Source: Candidatus Fukatsuia endosymbiont of Tuberolachnus salignus (lineage in GTDB: Bacteria > Pseudomonadota > Gammaproteobacteria > Enterobacterales > Enterobacteriaceae). Taken from it: a stretch of DNA of 64,000 bases. The notes under the pieces were generated by a model. That model saw only the letters and a program-made list of their open reading frames with translations, did no database searches and was not told the DNA's origin. The DNA is taken from assembly GCF_964030845.1 (NCBI RefSeq), contig NZ_OZ034983.1, positions 868,001-932,000 of the forward strand, given 5' to 3'. Below are positions 49,401 through 57,863 of the stretch, piece after piece (the stretch's first letter is position 1; each line of letters starts with the position of its first letter). Both the position numbers and the translations under genes were made by a program.

Positions 49401-52400
49401 GGCCGCCGCGGTCATGGGTAGCATCAGGGTTCTTATTTTGGCAGCATCATTCTGCAGCGGAATTTTCGTTTTTACTTTGCTTGCATCACGTAACTGATAG
49501 CAATCAATATAATTTTTCGTGTTGGATGACCGGCCCATCCGTAATCCTTTCGGAGAGAAGCTAACCGATGCATTAGCAGGATCACGGAGATCGATGCTGC
49601 TGATCATGACCCCTTGGTAAGGGATCAACAGCCCTTTTTCCAATTTGAAGCCCCCATTTTCCCAGCCCGCTTTCATCTCATTAAAATAAGCGCCTATTGC
49701 TTTAGCGCGTGCGACATCATCCGCTGCTTTTGCCAGTGCCTCGCCAACCAGGTAGCGTATGCCGGCAAGCAATAAACTGACCGGTAGCAGCACCGCAGCC
49801 AATAAAGTCGCCCCCAACATGCCCGCGACGATAAAGCCCAAAGACAGTACCAGGCTGATACCACCGAAGATAATTTCGGTTCTGAAAATAACGGCTTGTG
49901 CCTCGGTTTTCGCCAACTGATATTCGCGAATACTCAGGCCGATGTCGGTCATATCAAATACCAGCCCGATCCAGCCGGCTTTGCGCGCAAAGGCTTTCAG
50001 CCCTTGCGAAAAATTGCTGATCGATCCTTTTGCCAAGGGGGTCTTTAAGCTCAGTCTGATTTTATTTTGCGCCAGCTGTTTCAGCGTCACTGCATCGTCC
50101 GCCAGGTTATAGGTGACTTCGGCCATAGCAACATAGGTATGGAGTTGCAGTGCTTGCACCAGGCCGTCATTGCCTGGGACCCTGATGCCATTTTTCACCC
50201 AGCCCCAAATGGCCAGTGTGGAGAAAAGGCTACTGACACCGATACCGATGGCATCGACGGCAGTCAGGGAAGAGGCTTTATAATGAGGGAGTTGATCGTC
50301 GCGATCGAGCTCGAAGTCGTGATTCAATAGTTTATTCTGGCGATCCAAATCCTGCTTCATCAGGGCGAAATCGGTCCGTTGAGTGGTTAAGGTTTCCCTG
50401 TGATTGGGATTATTGCTATCCAGGTAAGGGAGCGTGAATTCTTTAGATGTGGGATCGTAAGTCATTTCCGCTAACAAGGGGATCCAGCTGCTCGGTAATT
50501 GGCGGCGGCTACCTGCGATGGTGCGTTGATTTTGTGGCAATGCCCTGATCAATTGCTCTTCTTCTAAAATGGTGAGTGCCTGTCTGGCGCAGCTAAGGAG
50601 TGTCGGCCCGGCTTGGTTGAGCTGCCGTATTTTAGCGACATAATCATAATTTTCGCCTGTTGCGCCAATATAGAGGCTGGCTAAGGTATCGATAGCCGTG
50701 CTGGTCAGCGTTTTGTATTGCCCCTCGCTGTGACTATATAAATAGAGGGACTGATCCGTGGATTTCGATGCTGATGAAGGGCCATACAGTATCCTGGTGC
50801 TGTTAGTCAGTGCCTCGAGCTTTGTTTTGACCCCTTTTTGTGCTGTTTCTGTCGGTAAAGGGGTGATTGTGCTGCCATTTTTATCCTGTTGTAAAATTTT
50901 CGCGGCTAGCAGCGGGTCAATAGCCAAATGAATGTGGGTAATAGCGCTATCGCCTTTGTATAAAACCATTTCATGCGCCAGTGCGGGGATACTGATATCC
51001 GCATGAAAAAAATCATAGGCACTTTGCTGATCACGTCTGTGCAGCATGGCAAAATATTCTTGCTGATCGACGGATGAAAAAGTGGCAAACAACGTTTTTA
51101 ATGCTTGCTTTGCCTCGGGCGCTAAATTTATCTTTTCTATCCAGCTCGCAAAGGTATCGTGGTAATGCGATTCGATCAGGGCTTTTTGCAATGCATCGAT
51201 TTGATAAGCATCGTTATCAATCACCATCACGCGATACTGGCTGTCGGCCATCGCCGCGAACAATGCCATCGGGCTGGCATTGATGACCGTGTGGCCGCCA
51301 CTGTTTGCCAGTAGTTTTTGGGCGATTGCTGTATCGACTGCCCCTTTAAGCGCTTGTTCTTTTTTTTTGCTGATGACCACGCCATCTCTTTTTGCGGTAT
51401 TGATTTTTATCGGGCTGAACAAACCAAAGCGGCGGGAATCGTTGGCGAAAACTTTTGTTCTGGCTTCTAAACTCTCTTCTGGCGCGCGCCGCTCATATTT
51501 AACGATCCCATCCTCTTTATAAATTTCAATTCTTTCGTCACTGGTACTCGCCAGTTTGGATTGGTAACCACGATCTTCAATCTTGTTGGCAGTATGATCG
51601 CCTTTGATCGAGATCCATTTCTGCCCATTGTTATCAATGCTGAGATAGCCTTCACGTATGCTCATTTTATCCAGTTGTACTGCCGCATCGAAAACATCGA
51701 ATAATGTTTTTGCCGGGCCGGCCCCCAATATTTTGGGATTTTCTCCTCTTTCTAGCGCCCCTTGGGCAAAATTACAGGCCACGACACTTAACTTAGCGAG
51801 TGGTTGCTTGGCGACCAGTAACTGCTCATGGTTAAAAAGCAGCGCTTTTATTTTATCGGCCGGAAAATTTCGTAAATAAGATCCATGACTGATCAAGATA
51901 ATGCGCAACACTTCATCAGGTTTTTTCACGATGTTACCGGCGTCGACTGTGATCAATTTATCTTCTGTTGCATGGTAACGATACAGAGAACTGATGGCTT
52001 TATTTTTTCTATGCAATGCCATCGCGCCAGCATTTATCGTCAAATCTTCGGTGAATTGCAGCACGATTTGCCGGGTATATTGGCTATGTCCGGTGGCATT
52101 TTTATGCGCAGCCGTTAAAGCAAATCTTTCTTTGCTGGCAATCATCGAAGGGCCCGGATCGACGTTTCTCTGTGCGCTATGGGCTACCATGTCATCAATA
52201 TGTGGCGCGATGAGATTTAAAAAACTATTTTCTTTAAAAACAGTGCTGCTATCACCGATAGCTATTTGTATTTGTTGCATAAACACATCGTTATAGCCTC
52301 CTGCCCCGGCAAAGAATTCGGTGGCATGACTGGAGTAGGGGGTTCTCAGTGTTTCATAGGCATACCCGGCCAGTTCATTCGCTGAAATGGTTAATTTCAG

Positions 52401-53480
52401 CTGTTTCAGTTGGCTGTCTATGCTTTCCTGCAGGGTTTGAGACAAGGTGCTTCCCTGTTGGATCTGTGGAAACGCTGTCATAAGCTGTTTAATTTTTTCT
52501 TCTCTGGCAACCAATGCGTTGATGAACGGGCTATTTTTTATGGCAACCACCATTTCAAGCCCTTTTGAATAAAGTGCGCCGAATGATCCATCCATTTTTA
52601 ATTTTTCACTCGGTATGCTGTGAGCGGTGCTACCTGGAGTAATAAAGATACCGCCCTGTGCTGCTAGCACTGATAGGCGGAGGGTATGTATGGCGTGTTG
52701 TTTGTTTTGCGTTAAAATCAGCCGATCCCGATACAGACCTTTAAGCGTATCATCCATAGTAATGGTTTGATGTTGAATAACAGCATCCGTATTGATCTGT
52801 TTTAATTGCAGCACCAATGCGGCAGCGTTATTTTTTCTATCGGTGCTAATACTCGTAATCTCATTTTCACTGATGCCGAGCTTTTTTAGATAGGTTTTAA
52901 GGGCCTGTGTGTCTGAGCTGTTGTTCGTGATGGTTTGTAAAATTTCGCTATGGCTTTCTTTTCTTTTCGTCAACAGCAGAGTTTCTAATGTTTTGTCAAA
53001 TTGATAGTCATGATCAGGCAGTTTATTGTTTAACTCGCTGCTGGCCTGTTGTTCCAAAACGTTAAAAAGTTTAAGCGACAGATCAAACATATCGTCAGTC
53101 CAGAGCCTAATATGAAAATCGGGATAAGCCCTTATCCAGCTGCTGATGTTGTTGTATTGCTGAATAGGATCCGTTTCTGTTAGAAAAAAATGCAGGATCT
53201 TCTCTGCCGGCGCCAGCGCTACCTTAATCGCGGCGATGCGTTGCTGGATACTTTCGCTAACCCTGGTTTTTACCTCCGCCCAGTGGTTGCTATCATTCAC
53301 TGCCTGCAGCAGTTTGATCAAGTGCAGCATTTCTTCACTATGGGATACGTCTGTTTTTATTTCCTGGTAGGCCCGTTGCATTGCCTTAAATGCCGTCAAG
53401 GCAGCTTCTTTGTTGAGGCCCGTTTTTTCCTGCTGGTCGATCCAGGTACTGATCTCGCTGATTAAATTTTGTCGGTTCAT
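46437..53480 (-). CDS. Giant toxin C: glycosyltransferase-like region without DXD, C80 protease, pore region
   Basis: This 2347-residue paralogue of toxin B is similar along most of its length. The N-terminal helices and ILHFFLTETDP (about residue 90) match toxin B, but at the DXD site the sequence is GGIFITPGS (T281-P282-G283), so both metal-binding aspartates are gone. The C80 protease pair is kept: His532 in ILISHGSY and Cys569 in VVACNF. The hydrophobic pore-like part is at about 1095-1250 (GGISLVLSLGFIVAGMLG). The rest is beta-rich. The ATG at 53480 aligns with the toxin B start, although its ribosome site is weak. The gene faces toxin B and the vWA-RCC1 gene. It is intact over 7 kb in a region full of decay, which suggests selection. 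Confidence 0.8.
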   Translation of the reverse strand: MNRQNLISEISTWIDQQEKTGLNKEAALTAFKAMQRAYQEIKTDVSHSEEMLHLIKLLQAVNDSNHWAEVKTRVSESIQQRIAAIKVALAPAEKILHFFLTETDPIQQYNNISSWIRAYPDFHIRLWTDDMFDLSLKLFNVLEQQASSELNNKLPDHDYQFDKTLETLLLTKRKESHSEILQTITNNSSDTQALKTYLKKLGISENEITSISTDRKNNAAALVLQLKQINTDAVIQHQTITMDDTLKGLYRDRLILTQNKQHAIHTLRLSVLAAQGGIFITPGSTAHSIPSEKLKMDGSFGALYSKGLEMVVAIKNSPFINALVAREEKIKQLMTAFPQIQQGSTLSQTLQESIDSQLKQLKLTISANELAGYAYETLRTPYSSHATEFFAGAGGYNDVFMQQIQIAIGDSSTVFKENSFLNLIAPHIDDMVAHSAQRNVDPGPSMIASKERFALTAAHKNATGHSQYTRQIVLQFTEDLTINAGAMALHRKNKAISSLYRYHATEDKLITVDAGNIVKKPDEVLRIILISHGSYLRNFPADKIKALLFNHEQLLVAKQPLAKLSVVACNFAQGALERGENPKILGAGPAKTLFDVFDAAVQLDKMSIREGYLSIDNNGQKWISIKGDHTANKIEDRGYQSKLASTSDERIEIYKEDGIVKYERRAPEESLEARTKVFANDSRRFGLFSPIKINTAKRDGVVISKKKEQALKGAVDTAIAQKLLANSGGHTVINASPMALFAAMADSQYRVMVIDNDAYQIDALQKALIESHYHDTFASWIEKINLAPEAKQALKTLFATFSSVDQQEYFAMLHRRDQQSAYDFFHADISIPALAHEMVLYKGDSAITHIHLAIDPLLAAKILQQDKNGSTITPLPTETAQKGVKTKLEALTNSTRILYGPSSASKSTDQSLYLYSHSEGQYKTLTSTAIDTLASLYIGATGENYDYVAKIRQLNQAGPTLLSCARQALTILEEEQLIRALPQNQRTIAGSRRQLPSSWIPLLAEMTYDPTSKEFTLPYLDSNNPNHRETLTTQRTDFALMKQDLDRQNKLLNHDFELDRDDQLPHYKASSLTAVDAIGIGVSSLFSTLAIWGWVKNGIRVPGNDGLVQALQLHTYVAMAEVTYNLADDAVTLKQLAQNKIRLSLKTPLAKGSISNFSQGLKAFARKAGWIGLVFDMTDIGLSIREYQLAKTEAQAVIFRTEIIFGGISLVLSLGFIVAGMLGATLLAAVLLPVSLLLAGIRYLVGEALAKAADDVARAKAIGAYFNEMKAGWENGGFKLEKGLLIPYQGVMISSIDLRDPANASVSFSPKGLRMGRSSNTKNYIDCYQLRDASKVKTKIPLQNDAAKIRTLMLPMTAAANVKPTYSLIADEVTNNDADFTALRYFAGKKTLAFLYCIGGETVRMGRGQLTKTDKYAPTALEFSYSNTVIDVHLGAHDYVLIAPGIAEEASVSDSPYKELHYHLKGPASGNATVALVLNRGQGTVKIDCANKEVDWVIEAGHLSGIELLDVKEGTDGRRLTFSRNQIKTNGSYLSEVLATIVISKHASTQLSIQLERGSIKLMTNMQQQSQSYPFRRALPTLVDGGHGLDFYHTQDYVKRFVSNAPWSGGISRYLKIDNFMPVRGVKNDNGFYLRDDSIYVDQLVYTQDTQNLKFSQAKLIFYNEHYVLYQGDVTVSSADGKTHRTIKQIFWITLLTANVPHRIYCPILHLVDHQEPVLAASVIIQTQVLEKAILFKQRFTDLNGRHFFLTYLIDILETSDKLYLLEVQGLSPQEKTNLSSDSLTKLKTLMQQMIKRPADTFQSPFEWWARYSPPLRTVSSLGGSKIIPELQLPQSTTRISIGDRLIWPMLNNLKGITGVITANIDSVVLNNGDYHCHLVGVLREPTTLDHGYFWQAVEINNYNQCHSLYFQQGDQQAESIDLITMGLQPSQIKQVTDCRQGVQLYMHDNSRYYLYRQTEGASQQWACCQEEKTYLGKANDQQGVWFWDHSLDTDKKISYMPATDIRPDMFACNTFIAADHPAVTPLVTSTVANGEAGKLPYGESVLDANVATSGHLNVLTQGGLLLDIHIEKNAQNQPTLQLDLIGVTKVFTDNYAQHASGTREALEEVFTTKLSQLTLPEIIAIPFATETYWYHQASNSLFETDIDQPYLGFNSDQQTAYFDDGDALLSITLSTTDQQLSSLSLPESYQRQGEVLIFKENEITVPSHYLNIDGITNLLLDIRGDGNNAFTFEPHLFTYPVIGLLYDYQRELICLIEKTIRRKEVLMMQQAQQLILYIGKQWLVIDDAFAPLKPNLDKLKFTFTRDGIQLTALHLVNGYIQTLDEQNITDRANAGIKIPILLWPDI

Positions 53481-53599
53481 GGTGTTTTTTTCATTAATGT
53501 TGAAGAGGGGAGAATGGAGAATTCAGTGATTGTAATAGAAAATAGCAACCTATGCAATTTTGGTGCCAATATAAATAAGCAAATATCATGCCTATTTTA

Positions 53600-53800
53600 A
53601 TAGAGATCTCTTGAAACCCATTCAATCCACGCCACGAGGGGCTGTTGACAATTCACATAAATAGGTAATCCATAAGCATCCACACCGAGATAAATTTTTG
53701 TGGTGTTACCTGCTTTACTTTTGCCAATTGCCTCCGTACCCCTGCTTGCAGCACCTGCACATGATGTGACTTTTATTTTTTCCTTTTATTCCGTATTAAA
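53600..53800 (-). pseudogene. IS5-family transposase scrap
   Basis: The minus strand encodes AIGKSKAGNTTKIYLGVDAYG, the DDE-start region also found in the relic at 62519-63060. Only about 45 residues remain. It lies in the 490-bp gap between toxin C and the AraC gene; the rest of that gap is AT-rich and shows nothing else. Confidence 0.75.
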
Positions 53801-53972
53801 TCGAATTTATCAAATATGACACAAAGCATTTGGTATGCCCCGAATTTGAGGAAAAACCGATAAACAGCACCGCTCAAGTAACACCTTGGAAACTAATAGA
53901 TTATGACCTTTTCTGCATAAATAGTAACTTATTTAACGTGTATGATAGGTAGCTTGACAAAGAGGTTTGCCA

Positions 53973-54806
53973 ATGAATGATTTAAATAGTACAAATTTTA
54001 TCAACGCAGTCCGGTTTGTTTATGACCATATTGATCATCCTATCACGCTAAAAGATTTGGCAAAATCCGTTGGTATGTCTGTATCTTCTTTAAAGCGGCT
54101 TTTTATAGCAGCAACGGCTAAAACACCAGGCGCATTTATTCGGCGTCTCAGAATGGAATGTGCCTTTCTCTCTCTTCAAAGTCGGAAAGATTCTATTCTA
54201 GAGGTAGCATTAAGCTCAGGTTTTGAAGACCAATCATCTTTTGCGCGTCGTTTTAAAGAAACATTTGGCTATTCACCGCGTCACGCAAGGAAGAAATTAA
54301 ATATCGTTAGCGAGTTGGAAAATGTTTCACTGGATGAGCCTGATATCGTTGAATTAACAGATTTGCCAATTCAATCTGTCACGGAAAAGGGGCTTTATTT
54401 TGAAGCTGCGCCAAAGACATTTAATGTTCTTAAAAGTAAGCTAACAACAAATGAGCTCAGTGACGATTCTTTAAGTATGTTTATTGGCATAGGCCATGAT
54501 AATCCTCATGAAGAAAATGTAAAAGAAGATGAAGTTCGTTTTACTGCAGGAGTTGCGCTGATTAAGAGAGACCTTGAAATTGAGCGTGTTATCCTATCAG
54601 GAGGCCGCTATGCCCGATTTCACTATTTTGGAAAACCCAATAATCTGGGTCTTGACTATCATTATATCTATGGAAAATGGTCGAAAGCATCACCAGTTCA
54701 AATAGTTAAAACAAAATCTGCCTTTATGGAATTTGATCATTTTCCCGAGCCTTTAAAAGAACAAAATATTCTTATTCACGTTCCGTTAGTTCCATCATTA
54801 TTATGA
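53973..54806 (+). CDS. AraC-family regulator with GyrI-like ligand domain
   Basis: This protein of about 277 residues has an N-terminal AraC DNA-binding domain with two helix-turn-helix units (about residues 15-108: DLAKSVGMSVSSLKRLF and EVALSSGFEDQSSFARRFKETFGYSPRHAR). The C-terminal domain (about 120-277) is GyrI/SOUL-like and usually binds drugs or other small molecules. The ATG at 53973 is chosen because AGAGG lies 7 nt upstream; a TTG six bases earlier would be too close to it. It overlaps the YjdF gene by 4 nt, so the two form an operon, and it may sense a toxic aromatic compound. Confidence 0.88.
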   Translation: MNDLNSTNFINAVRFVYDHIDHPITLKDLAKSVGMSVSSLKRLFIAATAKTPGAFIRRLRMECAFLSLQSRKDSILEVALSSGFEDQSSFARRFKETFGYSPRHARKKLNIVSELENVSLDEPDIVELTDLPIQSVTEKGLYFEAAPKTFNVLKSKLTTNELSDDSLSMFIGIGHDNPHEENVKEDEVRFTAGVALIKRDLEIERVILSGGRYARFHYFGKPNNLGLDYHYIYGKWSKASPVQIVKTKSAFMEFDHFPEPLKEQNILIHVPLVPSLL

Positions 54807-55231
54807 AGCCAGCCACTATTAAAATCACTGTTTTACTAAAAAACTCCCTATGGGTAGCGTTATTCGAACGCATAGATGAAAAGGGATATACAGTTGCTCG
54901 CACTGTATTTGGTGATGAGCCTACAGCTCCAGAAATATATGAGTTTATTGCGACCCATTTTTACCAGCTCAAATTTACTGAACCCCGCGCTTTCAAGACA
55001 ATGACTAAACGTCAAAACCCTAAACGGGTACAGCGTGAAGTAAGAAAAAAAATGGAGATGGCAAAATTAAAGTTAGTACAAAAAACTCAAGCTCAAGAGG
55101 TGCTAAGGCTTGAACTTGAGAAAAATAAACAGTTAAAAAAATCTCTATCAAAATTTGAAAAAGAAGAACTACTTCAAAAATTTTTTTTACTGCGACAAGC
55201 TAAGAGAAAGAAGAAAAAACGTGGGCACTAA
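54803..55231 (+). CDS. yjdF: YjdF-family protein (DUF2992)
   Basis: This 142-residue protein has the YjdF pattern: an N-terminal beta part (KITVLLKNSLWVALFERIDEKGYTVARTVFGDEPT) and a highly charged lysine-rich helical C-terminus with QREVRKKMEMAK and the tail RQAKRKKKKR. In Firmicutes yjdF is under a riboswitch that answers azaaromatic compounds, which links it to drug response. Its biochemical role is unknown. Here it overlaps an AraC/GyrI-like regulator gene instead, which supports a similar role under different control. No riboswitch was looked for beyond noting that the 5' end lies inside the regulator gene. Confidence 0.85.
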   Translation: MKPATIKITVLLKNSLWVALFERIDEKGYTVARTVFGDEPTAPEIYEFIATHFYQLKFTEPRAFKTMTKRQNPKRVQREVRKKMEMAKLKLVQKTQAQEVLRLELEKNKQLKKSLSKFEKEELLQKFFLLRQAKRKKKKRGH

Positions 55232-55420
55232 GTAAAAAAATATTGTACTTGTGACTTGTTAAGACAAGCTATATAAAATAACGCTATTTTAAAAGATAGT
55301 TTGTATCCCTAAATTTTTCTAAAATTGTGGATATTAAAAATAGGGTTACACTTGCTGGTTGAATCGGCACTATTGCAACCAGTATCAACTATCCAAGACA
55401 TTGGCACCCGAGAAATCCAT

Positions 55421-55660
55421 ATGATTAAACAGCCTATCGTGACAACAGCGCACCTTTTGCTTCGTCCATTTGCCATGAGTGATGTGCCAGTTGTCTAGCT
55501 GCTTGCGGGCTGAGCTGGGATATTGGTTAGGATCACCGTTTTGGAGACAAGGCTACGCAACCGAAGCAACTCTTGCTGTTCTTCACTTTGGATTCACGCA
55601 GCTGAGCCTTAACTGGATATATGCCTCTCACTTAATCCATAATCCTGCAAATTTTGCATT
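55421..55660 (+). pseudogene. GNAT acetyltransferase remnant
   Basis: ATG at 55421 begins MIKQPIVTTAHLLLRPFAMSDVPVV and hits a stop. Another frame resumes ELGYWLGSPFWRQGYATEA, the acetyl-CoA loop of RimJ-like GNAT enzymes, and runs to IYASHLIHNPAN, where RTX sequence from the other strand takes over. About two thirds of a normal gene is missing, including an internal deletion. Confidence 0.75.
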
Positions 55661-56393
55661 ACCTGGTGCCTACATCATTCAGGGGGTTGCCACCAAACGT
55701 CAGCGGTTGCCTGCTTGGTGCAGGTAACGCACTGGGCCCCACCGATTGCTGTCCTGACTCATGCAATGAACTCATCGCTTGTGTTAGTGGCGCCAGGGTG
55801 TTTCTGCTAGGCAGATTATCACTTTGTTGGAGTAAACCCCTGAGGGTTATTTCTTCTGTCTCATCCGCATTAAAGGCAACATTAGCACCCAACAGTTGAC
55901 TAATATTATACTCTTTGCCTGCTATCTGTAATTTTTCCAGGCGGTTATCGGCTGAAGAAAAGTGGTTTTCAACCCGAATTTTACCTGCATTTATACCTTC
56001 TTTGGCGGTAATTAATAGGTACAGATCGCTGCCTTGTCTTTGTAGCTGAACGTCACCTTCAGTAATGTCGCCAAGAAAAGCCAAGGTGTCATGGCCACCG
56101 ATTTCATTAATAACATCATTACCATCACCCAGGCGGTACAGATAGGTATCATCCTCTTCCCCCCCTGCCAAACGGTCGTGGCCTTGGTTGCCTCTCAGCG
56201 TATCGTTACCGACGCCTCCATCAAGGCAATCATCACCCGCGCCACCGGTAAGAAAATCATTGCCAGCCTCGCCATAGAAGGTTTTGTTTCCTTTTCTTTC
56301 CTTAGCCGTTTTATCTGTACCCACGAGCACGTTATCATCACCTTCGCCGGCATGAACAATGACATCAAGGTCACTTTGGTCAATGACGGTATC
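55659..56393 (-). pseudogene. C-terminal fragment of an RTX toxin, cut by IS110
   Basis: The minus-strand frame is open from the IS110 edge (DTVIDQSDLDVIVHAGEGDD) to 55659. It carries nonapeptide calcium-binding repeats such as GEAGNDFLTGGAGDDCLDGG and GVGNDTLRGNQGHDRL, then GDGNDVI and a C-terminal region ending NDVGTR. Calcium repeats near the C-terminus are typical of type I secreted toxins. The 5' portion beyond 56393 is not in the window. The tail may also be foreign, since it overlaps the GNAT remnant border. Confidence 0.8.
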
Positions 56394-56395
56394 CT

Positions 56396-56626
56396 TATAT
56401 CTTGATTATTAACTTTCAAAGGTTGATGATCCCCAACTGATCATTGGGATGTCACCGGAGAGTTTGTTTGCGCCCTTAGGCTTAAAGCTTGTGCAGTCAG
56501 ATAAAACCCCGGTGACATATTTATCGTCGCCTGTAAGACCGAACGGTATCTTGTGCTAAGAGCACGTATTTATAAGGAAGGTCGGGGCGATCATTTAATT
56601 ATCTGTTTTTCATGGGAGAATCAGCC
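56396..56626 (+). ncRNA. Candidate bridge RNA region of IS110 copy 2
   Basis: Same 231-bp noncoding leader as in copy 1 and apparently identical in sequence. Two insertions of one element with one leader give two target sites to compare with the predicted guide loops. Assignment is by analogy with IS110-family bridge RNAs. Confidence 0.55.
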
Positions 56627-57586
56627 ATGGACAAGACCGCAGTGGGTATTGATGTTGCCAAATTAAAATTCGATGTTGCAGTGTGGGTAGAGAGAAAAAA
56701 GTATAAAACAAAAGCATTCCCGAATACCCCCTCTGGATTTAGCCAACTACTGAAATGGCTTATCCCTTACGGGGATTGTCATATTTGTCTCGAAGCCACA
56801 GGGAGTTACAGTGTTCCACTGGCTATGTTCTTAGTTGATAATGGCATTGACGTCAGCCTAGAAAACCCATCACGTATTCATGCCTTTGGTGAGAGTGAAC
56901 TGAGTCGGAACAAGACGGATCAGGGGGATGCAAAAATGATAGTGCGCTACTGCGCACTGCATACACCTGTCCTCTGGACTCCTCCTCCCTTGAGCGAACG
57001 TCAATTAACCGCGCTAGTACGCCATCTAAAGAGTTTAGAGGAAATGAGGCAAATGCAAGAAAATCGGCAATCAGTGGCTGACGATGTCGTTCAATCCTCA
57101 CTGCTTGAAATCATTTCTGCACTTAAACAACAAATCCAGGCCACCAAAGAAAAAATAAAAAACCATATCGATAACGATCCTGACTTAAAGAAAAATAAAG
57201 CGTTGCTGGAGAGTATTCCTGGTATCGGTGAAATACTAAGTGCCAGTTTGCTGGCGTATGTGGGTAATGTGTCAAAATTCACTAACAGTAAGGCAGTGGT
57301 GGCCTATGCCGGGCTTAACCCAAAACTTTGTGAATCAGGTTTATTTAAAGGACGGAGCCGCCTATCAAAACGGGGTCATACCGAGCTCAGGAAAGCGTTG
57401 TATATGCCCGCTCTGGCTGCCCTTTCTTGTAATCCGATAGTGAAAGCACAGTGGCAACGACTCGTATCACGCCATAAAGGGGGTAAAATGGGCGTCTGTG
57501 CAGCAATGCGCAAATTACTCCAACTGGCGTATGGTGTGCTGAAATCAGGCATCCCATTCGATACAAAAATAGCACTTGCATCATGA
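56627..57586 (+). CDS. IS110-family transposase, copy 2
   Basis: This 319-residue protein is identical to copy 1, with the DEDD domain and the Transposase_20 domain intact. The start is the ATG with GGGAG 8 nt upstream. The stop overlaps an ATG that now opens the truncated IS481 frame, just as copy 1 does for trfA. Confidence 0.93.
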   Translation: MDKTAVGIDVAKLKFDVAVWVERKKYKTKAFPNTPSGFSQLLKWLIPYGDCHICLEATGSYSVPLAMFLVDNGIDVSLENPSRIHAFGESELSRNKTDQGDAKMIVRYCALHTPVLWTPPPLSERQLTALVRHLKSLEEMRQMQENRQSVADDVVQSSLLEIISALKQQIQATKEKIKNHIDNDPDLKKNKALLESIPGIGEILSASLLAYVGNVSKFTNSKAVVAYAGLNPKLCESGLFKGRSRLSKRGHTELRKALYMPALAALSCNPIVKAQWQRLVSRHKGGKMGVCAAMRKLLQLAYGVLKSGIPFDTKIALAS

Positions 57587-57863
57587 TGGGCAAGACGGTA
57601 TCTGACCTGGAAAATATCAAGAAACGCCTTTCTGCCTTGGAAGCCAAAGTAGCTCAGGAGGGGTACTTACTGACGGAAGCCCAACTGCAAGCATTAGAAA
57701 AAGTGCAGGATAAACGAGAAGCTCATGGACAAATTGAAACGCAACATCCGGGCTATCTCGGCTCTCAGGATACTTACTACGTGGGGCACATTAAAGGCGT
57801 GGGTAAAATTTATCAGCAGACCTTTGTTGATACCTATTCCAGAGTCGCTTTTGCCAAGGTCTA

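Larger units (their letters stand above)
56396..57603 (+). mobile_element. IS110-family element, copy 2
   Basis: This 1208-bp copy of the element at 24204-25411 differs by one noted base. CT lies at both borders (56394-56395 and 57602-57603). Left flank is the RTX gene, right flank is an IS481 transposase gene in the opposite coding direction. The left flank also has GACGGTAT, the same 8 bp that lie near the right end of the element. Confidence 0.88.
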
